Source: an uncultured Prevotellaceae bacterium
GTDB lineage: Bacteria; Bacteroidota; Bacteroidia; Bacteroidales; Bacteroidaceae
Assembly: GCA_900318685.1 (NCBI GenBank)
Contig: ONLL01000013.1
Span: 20,750 to 84,749 of the forward strand
Reading direction: 5' to 3'
DNA: 64,000 nt
Both the position numbers and the translations under genes were made by a program. Below are positions 53,075 to 60,704 of the stretch, piece after piece (the first letter of the stretch is position 1; the number at the start of each line of letters is the position of its first letter). The notes beneath the pieces are model-generated. The model had not been told where the DNA came from, did no database searches, and was given only the letters and a program-made list of their open reading frames with translations.

Positions 53075-55687
53075 ATGAAGAGAATCGTTTTCGCGGCAGT
53101 AGCCGCATTCCTGGCTGCATCGTCGGCTCAGGCCCAAGTGAAGTATCCGTTCCAAGATCCGTCGCTGACGACCAAGGAACGCGTGGAAAACCTCATCTCC
53201 CTGCTCACTCCCGAGGAGAAGGTGGGACTGATGATGAACAAGAGCATCTCCGTCGAGCGGCTGGGCATCCCCTCCTACAACTGGTGGAGCGAAGCCTGTC
53301 ATGGTGTGCGTCAGGGTGACTACACCGTCTATCCGCAGCCCATCGGCATGGCTGCTGCCTTCAGCGAGAAGCTCGTCTACGATGTGTTCTCGCAGGTCAG
53401 CGACGAGGCCCGTGCCAACTGGAACCGCTCCGACCACAGCGTGAAGCATGTGGGAATGGGCGAGACCTACTATCCCGGCAACCCCGAGCTGACGTTCTGG
53501 TGCCCGAATGTCAACATCTTCCGTGACCCCCGCTGGGGACGTGGACAGGAGACCTGTGGCGAAGATCCCTATCTGAATGCCGTACTCGGCGTGCAGACCG
53601 TGCTCGGCATGCAGGGCAACGACGACCACTACCTGAAGACTCATGCCTGCGCCAAGCACTATGCCGTGCATAGCGGCCCCGAGCCCCTGCGCCACTCGAT
53701 GAATGTCGAGCCCACCAACCGCGACCTCTGGGAGACCTATCTGCCCGCTTTCAAGGCACTGGTGAAGAAAGGCCATGTGCGCGAGGTGATGTGCGCCTAC
53801 CAGCGTTTCGAAGGCAAGCCTTGCTGCACCAGCGACCGCCTGCTCATCGACATCCTGCGCAATAAGTGGGGCTACGACGGCATCGTGCTCACCGACTGCG
53901 ACGCCATCAACAACTTCTTCAACCGCGGCCAGCACGAGACCCACAAGGACGGACTCAGCGCATCGGTCGACGCTGTGCTCAACGGCACCGACCTCGAGTG
54001 CGGCAAGGTCTTCATGTCGCTCACCGAAGGACTGAAGCAGAACCTCATCAAGGAGAGCGACCTCGACGGTCACCTCCGCTATACACTCGCCGGCCGCGTG
54101 GAGCTGGGTATGTTCGACCCCGCCGAGATGCTGCCCTGGGCCAAGCTTGGTCCCGAGGTCATCAGCAGCGAGAAGCATCACGCACTTGCCGTGCAGGCTG
54201 CCCGCGAGGCTATGGTGCTGCTCGAGAACAAGGGCAATGTGCTGCCACTCTCGAAGAGCATCAAGACACTCGCCGTGCTCGGTCCTAATGCCGACGACAT
54301 CGACCTGCTCAACGGCAACTACGGCGGCACGCCCACCAAGGCCCATCAGCACTCGCTGCTCGAAGGCATCAAGAATGCCGTGCCCGGTGCGAAGATTATC
54401 TACAACAAGGCTTGCGAGCTGAACGACGAGTACACCACCGTGCACCACATCCAGGACTTCAACGGCGGCAAGGGCCTGTTCATAGAGTTCTGGAACAACA
54501 AGAACCTGGAGGGCGACCCTGTGAAGAGCGCCTACTATACGCAGGAGCTCAACTTCTCCACCTTCGGAGGCTGGAGCTTTGCCGAGGGTGTCGACAACGA
54601 CAATCTCTCCGTGCGCATGACGGGTAAGTACACGGCCACCTTCACTGGCGAGATGAAGTACAATCTGATGACCGACAACGGCTACATCTTCAAGGTCAAC
54701 GGCCAGGTCATCGAGGAGAACAAGGGCGGTGGCCAGCGTCGTGGCTTCGGCTTCGGCCGTGGCCGTGGCGTGGAGTACAAGTCGTTCCCCGTGGAGCAGG
54801 GCAAGACCTACGACGTAGAGGTTGAATACCGTCGCGGCAATGGCCAGTTCGCCATGCTGCGCGGCGACATCTGCGAGCGCAAGCTTGCCGACTTCACCGA
54901 TCTGGCCAAGGAGGTCAGCGCTGCCGATGCCATCATCATCATCGGAGGTATCAGCGCACGTATGGAGGGTGAGGGCGGCGACAAGCAGACCATCGAGCTG
55001 CCTGTCGTGCAGCAGCTGCTGGTCAAGGCCATGCACAAGACGGGCCGTCCCGTCATCTTCGTCAACTGCTCCGGATCGGCCATCGCCTTCGGAAGTGTGG
55101 AGGGTCAGTACGATGCCCTGCTCGAGGCCTGGTATCCCGGCGAGGGTGGCTCTGAGGCTCTGGCCGAGGTGCTCTTCGGCGACTTCAACCCCGGCGGCAA
55201 GCTCCCCATCACCTTCTACCGTTCAAACGACGACCTGCCCGACTTCCTCGACTACTCGATGAAGAACCGCACCTACCGCTACTTCACCGGACAGCCCCAG
55301 TATGCCTTCGGCTACGGCCTCAGCTACACCTCCTTCGCCCTTGGCAAAGGCAAGCTCAGCGCCAAGTCGATGAAGAAGAACGGCAAGGTGACCGTCACCC
55401 TTCCCATCACCAATACCGGCAAGCGTGAGGGCACCGAGACCATGCAGGTCTACGTCAAGCGCCTCGGCGACGCTGACGCTCCCATCAAGGCCCTCAAGGG
55501 ATTCCAGAAGCTCAGCCTGAAGCCTGGTGAGACCAAGACGGCTACAGTCGTCCTCGACGGCGAGGCCTTCGAGTACTACGATGAGGCCATCGACGAGCTC
55601 AGCGTCTATGCCGGCAACTACCAGATCCTCGTCGGCACCAGCTCCCTCGACCGCGACCTGCAGGCCTTCGACTTCGTAGTGAAGTAA
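53075..55687 (+). CDS. glycoside hydrolase family 3 with PA14 insert, probable beta-xylosidase/beta-glucosidase
   Basis: 870 residues from ATG 53075 (MKRIVFAAVAAFLAASSAQAQ signal peptide). N-terminal TIM barrel with NIFRDPRWGRGQETCGEDPYL, KHYAVHSGPEPLRHSMN, and nucleophile Asp274 in DGIVLTDCDAINNFF. The alpha/beta-sandwich has VLGPNADD. A PA14-like insert (about 455-600) holds a glycine/arginine-rich loop GGGQRRGFGFGRGRG (551-565). The C-terminal FnIII-like domain has NTGKREGTETMQVYV. The CGEDPYL/GPEPLRH pattern suits bacterial xylosidases. It lies 48 bp after the TolB-like gene. Confidence 0.93.
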   Translation: MKRIVFAAVAAFLAASSAQAQVKYPFQDPSLTTKERVENLISLLTPEEKVGLMMNKSISVERLGIPSYNWWSEACHGVRQGDYTVYPQPIGMAAAFSEKLVYDVFSQVSDEARANWNRSDHSVKHVGMGETYYPGNPELTFWCPNVNIFRDPRWGRGQETCGEDPYLNAVLGVQTVLGMQGNDDHYLKTHACAKHYAVHSGPEPLRHSMNVEPTNRDLWETYLPAFKALVKKGHVREVMCAYQRFEGKPCCTSDRLLIDILRNKWGYDGIVLTDCDAINNFFNRGQHETHKDGLSASVDAVLNGTDLECGKVFMSLTEGLKQNLIKESDLDGHLRYTLAGRVELGMFDPAEMLPWAKLGPEVISSEKHHALAVQAAREAMVLLENKGNVLPLSKSIKTLAVLGPNADDIDLLNGNYGGTPTKAHQHSLLEGIKNAVPGAKIIYNKACELNDEYTTVHHIQDFNGGKGLFIEFWNNKNLEGDPVKSAYYTQELNFSTFGGWSFAEGVDNDNLSVRMTGKYTATFTGEMKYNLMTDNGYIFKVNGQVIEENKGGGQRRGFGFGRGRGVEYKSFPVEQGKTYDVEVEYRRGNGQFAMLRGDICERKLADFTDLAKEVSAADAIIIIGGISARMEGEGGDKQTIELPVVQQLLVKAMHKTGRPVIFVNCSGSAIAFGSVEGQYDALLEAWYPGEGGSEALAEVLFGDFNPGGKLPITFYRSNDDLPDFLDYSMKNRTYRYFTGQPQYAFGYGLSYTSFALGKGKLSAKSMKKNGKVTVTLPITNTGKREGTETMQVYVKRLGDADAPIKALKGFQKLSLKPGETKTATVVLDGEAFEYYDEAIDELSVYAGNYQILVGTSSLDRDLQAFDFVVK

Positions 55688-55704
55688 GCTTTGGCAGCCA
55701 TTTA

Positions 55705-55736
55705 TTTGGTGGTTTGAAAAAAAATGCTTACCTTTG
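55705..55736 (+). promoter_or_regulatory. GH31 promoter (-33 and -7)
   Basis: TTTG (55705-55708), 20 bp, TACCTTTG (55729-55736) followed by TAG. Its position fixes the GH31 start at 55772 and shows that GH31 can be transcribed apart from GH3. Confidence 0.72.
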
Positions 55737-55771
55737 TAGCGGAAATAGTATTACTGACAAAACGAACAACT

Positions 55772-58201
55772 ATGGGAAAAAGACTAGCAATGGTGGTGGC
55801 CGTGCTATGGATGGCGACGGCAGCCACAACCGCGAAACCCGTCGACTATGAGATTGGCGGGACGAAGGTGAGCGTGGAGTTCTACACTCCAGGCATCGTC
55901 AGGGTGGTGAAGGCCCCCGTCGGACATGATTATGAGAAGAAGAGCCTTGTGGTGACGGCTGAGCCTCAGGACGTGATTGTGCGTCAGAGTGGCAACACGC
56001 TGCAATCCAGCTTGTTGACCGTCAGGATAGACGGGCGCACAGGTGCGCTGACCTTCGCTGCCAAGGGACGCACCCTGCTGCGCGAGAAGCATGGAGCCAC
56101 CTTCGATGAGCGTGCCAATGGTCCTGACCGCGGCAGCTACCGCGTCGCCCAGACGTTCCTGCTCGACCGCGACGAGGCCATCTATGGCCTTGGCACCATC
56201 CAGAACGGCAAGATCAATCGTCGTGGCGAGCACAAGCTCATGGAGCAGTCGAACCTTGAGGACTTCCAGAATGTGCTCCAGTCGGTGAAGGGCTACGGCC
56301 TGTTCTGGGACAATTACTCGCGCACCCAGTTCGACGATGATCCCGTGGCAGGCATGAGCTTCTCGTCGGAGGTGGGCGACTGCGTCGACTACTACCTCAT
56401 GTATGGCGGTTCGGCCGACGGCGTCATCGGGCAGATGCGTGAGCTGAGCGGCGATGTGCCCATGTTCCCCCTCTGGACCTTCGGCTACTGGCAGAGCAAG
56501 GAGCGCTATAAGAGCGTCAGCGAGGTGCTGGGCGTCGTCGACAAGTACCGCGAGCTGCAGGTGCCCCTCGACGGCATCATCCAGGACTGGCAGTACTGGG
56601 GCTCCAACTACCTGTGGAACGCCATGGACTTCCTCGCCGAGGACTATGCCAACGGCCGGCAGATGATAGAACAGGTGCATCGTAAGAACGCCCACTTCAT
56701 GATCTCCATCTGGGCCAGCTTCGGACCGATGACCAAGGCCTATCGCCAGCTGGTGGCCAAGGGACTGCTCTACAGCTTCGAGACATGGCCGCAGAGCGGC
56801 ATACCCGGCTGGCCTCCTAAGATGGACTATCCTTCGGGAGTGCGTGTGTACAACGCTTTCTCCAAGGAGGCACGCGACATCTACTGGCAGAACCTGAAGA
56901 ACCTCTATGACATGGGTGTCGACGGCTGGTGGATGGACTCTACCGACCCCGATTTCTTCAACCCCAAGGACGAGCAGTACGACGAGAAAGCCGGCATCAG
57001 CAGCACCTGGCGCCGCCTGCGCAATGCCTTCCCCCTGGAGACGGTGAAGGGCGTGTATGAGGCCCAGCGCAAGACGCTGCAGTCGGCCGACAACACCCAG
57101 CCCGAGAAGCGCGTGTTCATCATGACCCGCTCGGCCTTTGCCGGACAGCAGCACTACGGCTCCAACATGTGGAGCGGCGACGTGAACTCATCGTGGGACA
57201 TGCTGCGCAAGCAGTTGCCTGCAGGACTGAGCTATACCCTCACAGGCAATCCCAACTTCAATACCGACATCGGCGGGTTCTTCTGCTCGTCCTACAACAA
57301 CCGCGGTGCAGGCTCAGCACCACGCAATCCGCAGTATCAGGAGCTCTATGTGCGCTGGATGCAGTACGCCCTGTTCTGCCCCATCTTCCGCAGTCACGGT
57401 GAAGCCGCTCCGCGCGAGATATGGCAGTTCGGCAAGAAGGGCGAGACCGTCTACGACGCCATCGAGAAGGCCATCCGCCTGCGCTATCGCCTCATACCTT
57501 ATCTCTATAGCACCGCTTGGCAGGTCACCTCTGGCAACGGCAGCTATATGCGTCCGCTGTTTAGCGACTTCGTGGCAGACCGCAAGGTGTGGGACATAGC
57601 CGACGAGTTCCTCTTCGGAAGCAGCATCCTTGCAGCCCCCATCGTCGAGGCACAGTACACCAAGGAGCAGGTGGTGCGTGGCGACGCCATGTCGGGATGG
57701 AACCACGAGGCAGCAGCTGCCGGCGAGTCTACGGCAGGCGACTTCACGGCGCCACGTACGGCCACGAAGTATCTGCCTAAAGGAACCGTGTGGTACGACT
57801 TCTGGACAGGCAACAAGTACTGGGGAGGTCAGACGCTCACCATCGAGACACAGCTCGACCGCGTGCCCATGTTCGTGCGTGCCGGAGGCATCGTGCCCCT
57901 GGGCCCGGAGATGCAGTATGCCGGCGAGAAGATCTGGGATGCACTCGAGCTGCGCGTCTATCCCGGTGCCGACGGATCGTTCACGCTCTACGAGGATGAG
58001 GGCGACAGCTATAACTACGAGCGCGGCATGTATTCCACGATCACCTTCAAGTGGAGCGACCGCAGCCGCACCATGACCATCGGCCAGCGGCAGGGCAGCT
58101 ATCCCGGCATGTTGCAGCAGCGCCAGTTCACCTTCGTACTCCCCAACGGCATCCAGAAGACCGTCGACTATCAGGGCGCAGAGCTGAAAGTCAACCTGTA
58201 G
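55772..58201 (+). CDS. glycoside hydrolase family 31, probable alpha-xylosidase
   Basis: 809 residues from ATG 55772 (MGKRLAMVVAVLWMATAATTAK, signal peptide). N-terminal beta domain, then a TIM barrel: FPLWTFGYWQSKERYKS, IIQDWQYWGSNYLWN, catalytic nucleophile Asp389 in GVDGWWMDSTDPDF, and acid-base region NMWSGDVNSSWDMLRKQLPAGLSYTLTG. FLFGSSILAAPIV and the C-terminal DEGDSYNYERG complete the family pattern. YicI-like alpha-xylosidases act on xyloglucan or isoprimeverose-type ends. The last 49 bases are duplicated in tandem just after the stop. Confidence 0.92.
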   Translation: MGKRLAMVVAVLWMATAATTAKPVDYEIGGTKVSVEFYTPGIVRVVKAPVGHDYEKKSLVVTAEPQDVIVRQSGNTLQSSLLTVRIDGRTGALTFAAKGRTLLREKHGATFDERANGPDRGSYRVAQTFLLDRDEAIYGLGTIQNGKINRRGEHKLMEQSNLEDFQNVLQSVKGYGLFWDNYSRTQFDDDPVAGMSFSSEVGDCVDYYLMYGGSADGVIGQMRELSGDVPMFPLWTFGYWQSKERYKSVSEVLGVVDKYRELQVPLDGIIQDWQYWGSNYLWNAMDFLAEDYANGRQMIEQVHRKNAHFMISIWASFGPMTKAYRQLVAKGLLYSFETWPQSGIPGWPPKMDYPSGVRVYNAFSKEARDIYWQNLKNLYDMGVDGWWMDSTDPDFFNPKDEQYDEKAGISSTWRRLRNAFPLETVKGVYEAQRKTLQSADNTQPEKRVFIMTRSAFAGQQHYGSNMWSGDVNSSWDMLRKQLPAGLSYTLTGNPNFNTDIGGFFCSSYNNRGAGSAPRNPQYQELYVRWMQYALFCPIFRSHGEAAPREIWQFGKKGETVYDAIEKAIRLRYRLIPYLYSTAWQVTSGNGSYMRPLFSDFVADRKVWDIADEFLFGSSILAAPIVEAQYTKEQVVRGDAMSGWNHEAAAAGESTAGDFTAPRTATKYLPKGTVWYDFWTGNKYWGGQTLTIETQLDRVPMFVRAGGIVPLGPEMQYAGEKIWDALELRVYPGADGSFTLYEDEGDSYNYERGMYSTITFKWSDRSRTMTIGQRQGSYPGMLQQRQFTFVLPNGIQKTVDYQGAELKVNL

Positions 58202-58250
58202 CCAGAAGACCGCCGACTATCAAGGCGCAGAGCTGAAAGCCAACCTGTAG
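58153..58250 (+). repeat. 49-bp tandem duplication of the GH31 3' end
   Basis: Bases 58153-58201 (CCAGAAGACC ... CAACCTGTAG, including the stop) are repeated at 58202-58250 with three substitutions and no spacer. Because 49 is not a multiple of three, the second copy is out of frame with the first and is not translated. Confidence 0.95.
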
Positions 58251-58257
58251 CCTCATC

Positions 58258-58296
58258 GTGAGCATCCTCTCTTGAGACAGGATGCTCACTTTCTGT
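58258..58296 (+). terminator. GH31 rho-independent-type terminator
   Basis: GTGAGCATCCT pairs perfectly with AGGATGCTCAC over 11 bp with a 10-nt loop, followed by TTTCTGTTT. It lies 57 bp after the stop and ends the xylan locus transcript. Confidence 0.8.
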
Positions 58297-58409
58297 TTAC
58301 AGGGCATCATCCGTCCCCCCTGGAGATCTTAACGCACCAAGAATCCGTAGTTCATACCCATAGAAGAACCGACAATACGGAAATCTTCTATATGGCAAAT
58401 TCACATCAT

Positions 58410-58775
58410 TTACACACCAAGCACTACTGCAGGGTCGATGTTCAGCTGCCGGCTTAGTTCACGTCCAATTTTCAGCGAGGGTTCGCTCTTTCCGTTTAGT
58501 ATTTCGCTGACTCGCGCATTGCTCAGTCCGAGCATTTCTGCCAGTTTCGTCTGAGTGATCCCCATCTCGTAAAGCCTCAGTTTGATAACGTCGATCAATG
58601 TCGGCTTACTGATGGGATAATGAACGTCCTCATATTCCTCCACCATATCCGAGATCATGTCCAGTTCCAGATAGTTGGGGTCGTCCTCTGGCGTATTGTC
58701 GTTCACCAGCAGGAGCAGATCGTCGATCCTGTGCAATGCTGCCCGGTAAGCAGCCTCACTCTTTATCTTTGCCAT
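58410..58775 (-). CDS. higA: HigA-type antitoxin (HTH)
   Basis: 121 residues. Its C-terminal helix-turn-helix (about 60-115) is DVIKLRLYEMGITQTKLAEMLGLSNARVSEILNGKSEPSL, of the Xre/HigA class. The N-terminal half (AALHRIDDLLLLVNDNTPEDDPNYLELDMISDMVEEYEDVHYPI) is the usual HigA head that contacts HigB. It starts 4 bp after the toxin gene stop (toxin-first order, as in most higBA). It binds and neutralises HigB and represses the operon. Confidence 0.9.
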   Translation of the reverse strand: MAKIKSEAAYRAALHRIDDLLLLVNDNTPEDDPNYLELDMISDMVEEYEDVHYPISKPTLIDVIKLRLYEMGITQTKLAEMLGLSNARVSEILNGKSEPSLKIGRELSRQLNIDPAVVLGV

Positions 58776-58779
58776 ACTC

Positions 58780-59076
58780 CTAAATATTTTGAATGTCCTT
58801 TATAGCATCATATTCCTTGTGTGTTCCAACGAATCGGATATATACCGTCTTCGGAGTGAAGAGTATCAGTACAATCAAACGATAGTCGTTGCCTTTTATG
58901 TTAAAGACATATCGCTGATTGCCCACAGCATCAACACTATTAAAAGTGTTCTTCATATCAGCAAAGCAAGTCCATTCCGACTTCTTGGTCTTCTCGTACC
59001 ATTCTTCCAGGGCGGACTTTGCCTGAGGATTCTTGGTGTAATACTCCACCAGCGTACTCTTTGCTATTATTCTCAT
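58780..59076 (-). CDS. higB: HigB-type mRNA interferase toxin
   Basis: 98 residues matching the HigB_toxin family (PF09907): MRIIAKSTLVEYYTKNPQAKSALEEWYEKTKKSEW, FNSVDAVGNQRYVFNIKGNDYRLIVLI and VYIRFVGTHKEYDAI. RelE-fold ribosome-dependent RNases of this group cut mRNA during translation. Own promoter just upstream (59095-59102); higA follows directly. Confidence 0.92.
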   Translation of the reverse strand: MRIIAKSTLVEYYTKNPQAKSALEEWYEKTKKSEWTCFADMKNTFNSVDAVGNQRYVFNIKGNDYRLIVLILFTPKTVYIRFVGTHKEYDAIKDIQNI

Positions 59077-59094
59077 CGTTTCTCAATTTGGCAG

Positions 59095-59102
59095 CAAAGG
59101 TA
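59095..59102 (-). promoter_or_regulatory. higBA promoter -7 box
   Basis: TACCTTTG on the minus strand followed by CTGCC, 19 bp before the higB ATG. The leader is therefore very short. Confidence 0.7.
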
Positions 59103-59399
59103 GCATTTTTTTTTAGAATAGCAAAATATTTTTCGGAAAATCTTAACAAGAAACTTTCCGACCGAGCGGAAAAAACATGATGGTCGCTCCATATTCAACT
59201 TTGTTGTTAATGGCATATTTGCGTAGCAAAGATAGGGAAAAAAAGAGAGCTTCCAAGCTTTTTCTTCACTTTTTTCTCGGCAAGGATCTGTCACATTTTG
59301 TTTTTTGTTTTTGTTATGTTTTTCCTCAAAACCCCAGTAAAATACGTGGGAGCCAGCGATTATGGCATAACAAATGCATAACAAAATATGGGCAAACCT
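59103..59399. other. AT-rich intergenic stretch with promoter-like words and an 11-bp tandem repeat
   Basis: No supported gene. On the minus strand TATCTTTG lies near 59227-59234, a spare promoter-like word. GCATAACAAAT and GCATAACAAAA follow each other at 59365-59386, a possible protein-binding site upstream of the DUF4160 remnant. The ORF on the minus strand through 59073-59384 has no coding character. Confidence 0.45.
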
Positions 59400-59421
59400 A
59401 AAATAAATCGCGATTTATTTT
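59400..59421. promoter_or_regulatory. 22-bp perfect palindrome
   Basis: A perfect inverted repeat centred on AAATCGCGATTT, extended to 22 bp with A/T on both sides. It overlaps the -33 TTTG (59419-59422) of the promoter whose -7 box is at 59442, the position expected of a repressor operator. Confidence 0.7.
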
Positions 59422-59449
59422 GTGTTTCGCCCGATTTGCACTATCTTTG
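59419..59449 (+). promoter_or_regulatory. promoter inside the truncated DUF4160 frame
   Basis: TTTG (59419-59422), 19 bp, TATCTTTG (59442-59449) followed by CAG: a near-ideal pair. It would drive the DUF4160 remnant and DUF2442. Confidence 0.7.
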
Positions 59450-59622
59450 CAGTAGAATTGCGAATGGCGGTCACGAGGCCAAGTATTGGCTGGAGCCCGG
59501 CGTAGAGCTGGCCAAGAACACTGGCATTCCCGAACACAAGTTAAATGAAATCAAAAAAATCGTAGAGAAGTATGCAGATAGTTTCAAACAGCAATTCCTC
59601 CAGCACATCGGCAAGCGTATTG

Positions 59623-59862
59623 ATGATTAATGCACAGGGCATCATGCTCTCCGTGCTGGGTCGCGACTACTTTCTGTCGTACAACCGCATCCCTTGGATG
59701 CAGGACGCTCCCATTCGCAGCGTGCTCAACGTTCAGATGAGCAGCCCCGAAGCCATCGAGTGGCCCGACCTTGACGTAGACCTCGAAGTTGAGAGCCTGC
59801 AGCATCCCGAGCGCTATCCGCTCGTTATCAAGCGGAATGCGCTGGACTTTGCGGGGGGGTAA
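59623..59862 (+). CDS. DUF2442 domain protein
   Basis: 79 residues from ATG 59623 (MINAQGIMLSVLGRDYFLSYNRIPWMQDA). The block RSVLNVQMSSPEAIEWPDLDVDLEVESLQHPERYPLV is the DUF2442 signature, a small domain regularly paired with DUF4160 in toxin-antitoxin-like modules of unproven function. The stop follows a run of seven G (59852-59858), so a slip there would change the last residues. The start overlaps the end of the DUF4160 remnant. Confidence 0.85.
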   Translation: MINAQGIMLSVLGRDYFLSYNRIPWMQDAPIRSVLNVQMSSPEAIEWPDLDVDLEVESLQHPERYPLVIKRNALDFAGG

Positions 59863-59877
59863 ATCGACAGCATCAGA

Positions 59878-59918
59878 GGACGGTTCTCTGATCCGAAAAG
59901 AAGATTAAAGAACCGTCC
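59878..59918. terminator. 10-bp inverted repeat after DUF2442
   Basis: GGACGGTTCT (59878-59887) pairs with AGAACCGTCC (59909-59918) around a 21-nt loop. No T run follows, so it may be an attenuating structure or a repeat remnant rather than a terminator. Confidence 0.4.
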
Positions 59919-59999
59919 CATGATTATCTTAACTGAATGTGGAATTATTCCGTGGGGGACTCTGAAGAATAAGAAATACTAATAACTAAAACATACAAC

Positions 60000-60668
60000 A
60001 TGAAAAAGATTTTTTCTTATGTACTATTATCTATGTTACTGATTGCATGCAGTCAGTCGCAGGAGCAGAAAGCAGAGACATTAATTAAGGAGAGTCTGAA
60101 GAAGACTTTGTACAAACCGGACACTTATAAGTCTGTTGAAACAAAAGTGGACAGTGCATTCTCACCTTATGATGATCCTGCACTTTATGAGGAAATGGCC
60201 AAATTGGGAAAATTCACATCCGATTATCAACAGTTGGAGGAGAAAGCCAAAGATGCAAAATCTAAAATGGCATTGTGGGATAATCCTTATCAAACGGAAT
60301 ATGAAAGATATGCATATGAGGAAGCGAAAGAGGAATATGATGAAGTAAATGCCCAGTTGGAAAAATTAAAGACAAAAGGCCGTAAGATATACGATAAGGT
60401 AGTCTCAATGCTCCAAGAAGATCGAAAGTTCATTGGCTATAAGGCTGTACATAACTACCGAGCTGATAATAACCTCGGCAACACTTTGATAGGCAACTCG
60501 GTATTTTTTATAGATGAGAATTTTACAAAGGTCCTTTATTCTTTGAAGGAAGAGGAATATGATCTGATACAAGAATCCATTAAGAATTTCATCGAGGAAA
60601 TCGAAGAATTAACAGAACAAAAAACCGAAGAAACAGAAGAACAGGCAACAGATGATGCAGAGTACTAA
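60000..60668 (+). CDS. lipoprotein of unknown function, coiled-coil rich
   Basis: 222 residues, lipobox LLIACS (Cys17). The body is highly charged: QQLEEKAKDAKSKMALWDNPYQTEYERYAYEEAKEEYDEVNAQLEKLKTKGRKIYDKVVS suggests coiled coil. The tail is acidic (EIEELTEQKTEETEEQATDDAEY). NNLGNTLIGNSVFFIDENFTKVLYS is the only globular-looking patch. I do not recognise a family. Base composition is more AT-rich than the xylan locus, which fits recent acquisition together with the next gene, 36 bp downstream. Confidence 0.8.
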   Translation: MKKIFSYVLLSMLLIACSQSQEQKAETLIKESLKKTLYKPDTYKSVETKVDSAFSPYDDPALYEEMAKLGKFTSDYQQLEEKAKDAKSKMALWDNPYQTEYERYAYEEAKEEYDEVNAQLEKLKTKGRKIYDKVVSMLQEDRKFIGYKAVHNYRADNNLGNTLIGNSVFFIDENFTKVLYSLKEEEYDLIQESIKNFIEEIEELTEQKTEETEEQATDDAEY

Positions 60669-60704
60669 TTTCTGGTCGTAATACTCTCATTTTCAAAGTA
60701 GTAT

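Larger units (their letters stand above)
59388..59630 (+). pseudogene. DUF4160 protein, N-terminally truncated remnant
   Basis: The frame from ATG 59388 (80 codons) ends with HEAKYWLEPGVELAKNTGIPEHKLNEIKKIVEKY, the C-terminal half of DUF4160 proteins. The first 25 codons are not protein-like: they read through a 22-bp palindrome and a full promoter (-7 box TATCTTTG at 59442-59449). No in-frame start lies after the promoter before the conserved part. The usual N-terminal half (with its HFH-type motif) is missing. Its stop overlaps the DUF2442 start (ATGATTAATG), the normal pairing of these two families, so this is a decayed pair. Confidence 0.7.

Noticed and set aside
53042-55036. 664-codon open frame antisense to GH3
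   Set aside because: It is a mirror of the GC-rich third codon positions of GH3; the sense gene has catalytic motifs, whereas the antisense protein has no recognisable domain and only Leu/Val/His/Glu bias.
55805-57154. 449-codon frame antisense to GH31
   Set aside because: Shadow frame; GH31 motifs are unambiguous on the other strand.
59073-59384. 103-codon frame on the minus strand upstream of higB
   Set aside because: AT-rich, passes through the higBA promoter, no domain.
59388-59460. Genuine N-terminus of the DUF4160 gene
   Set aside because: These codons are a palindrome plus promoter and do not match the family N-terminus, so a truncated remnant is more likely.
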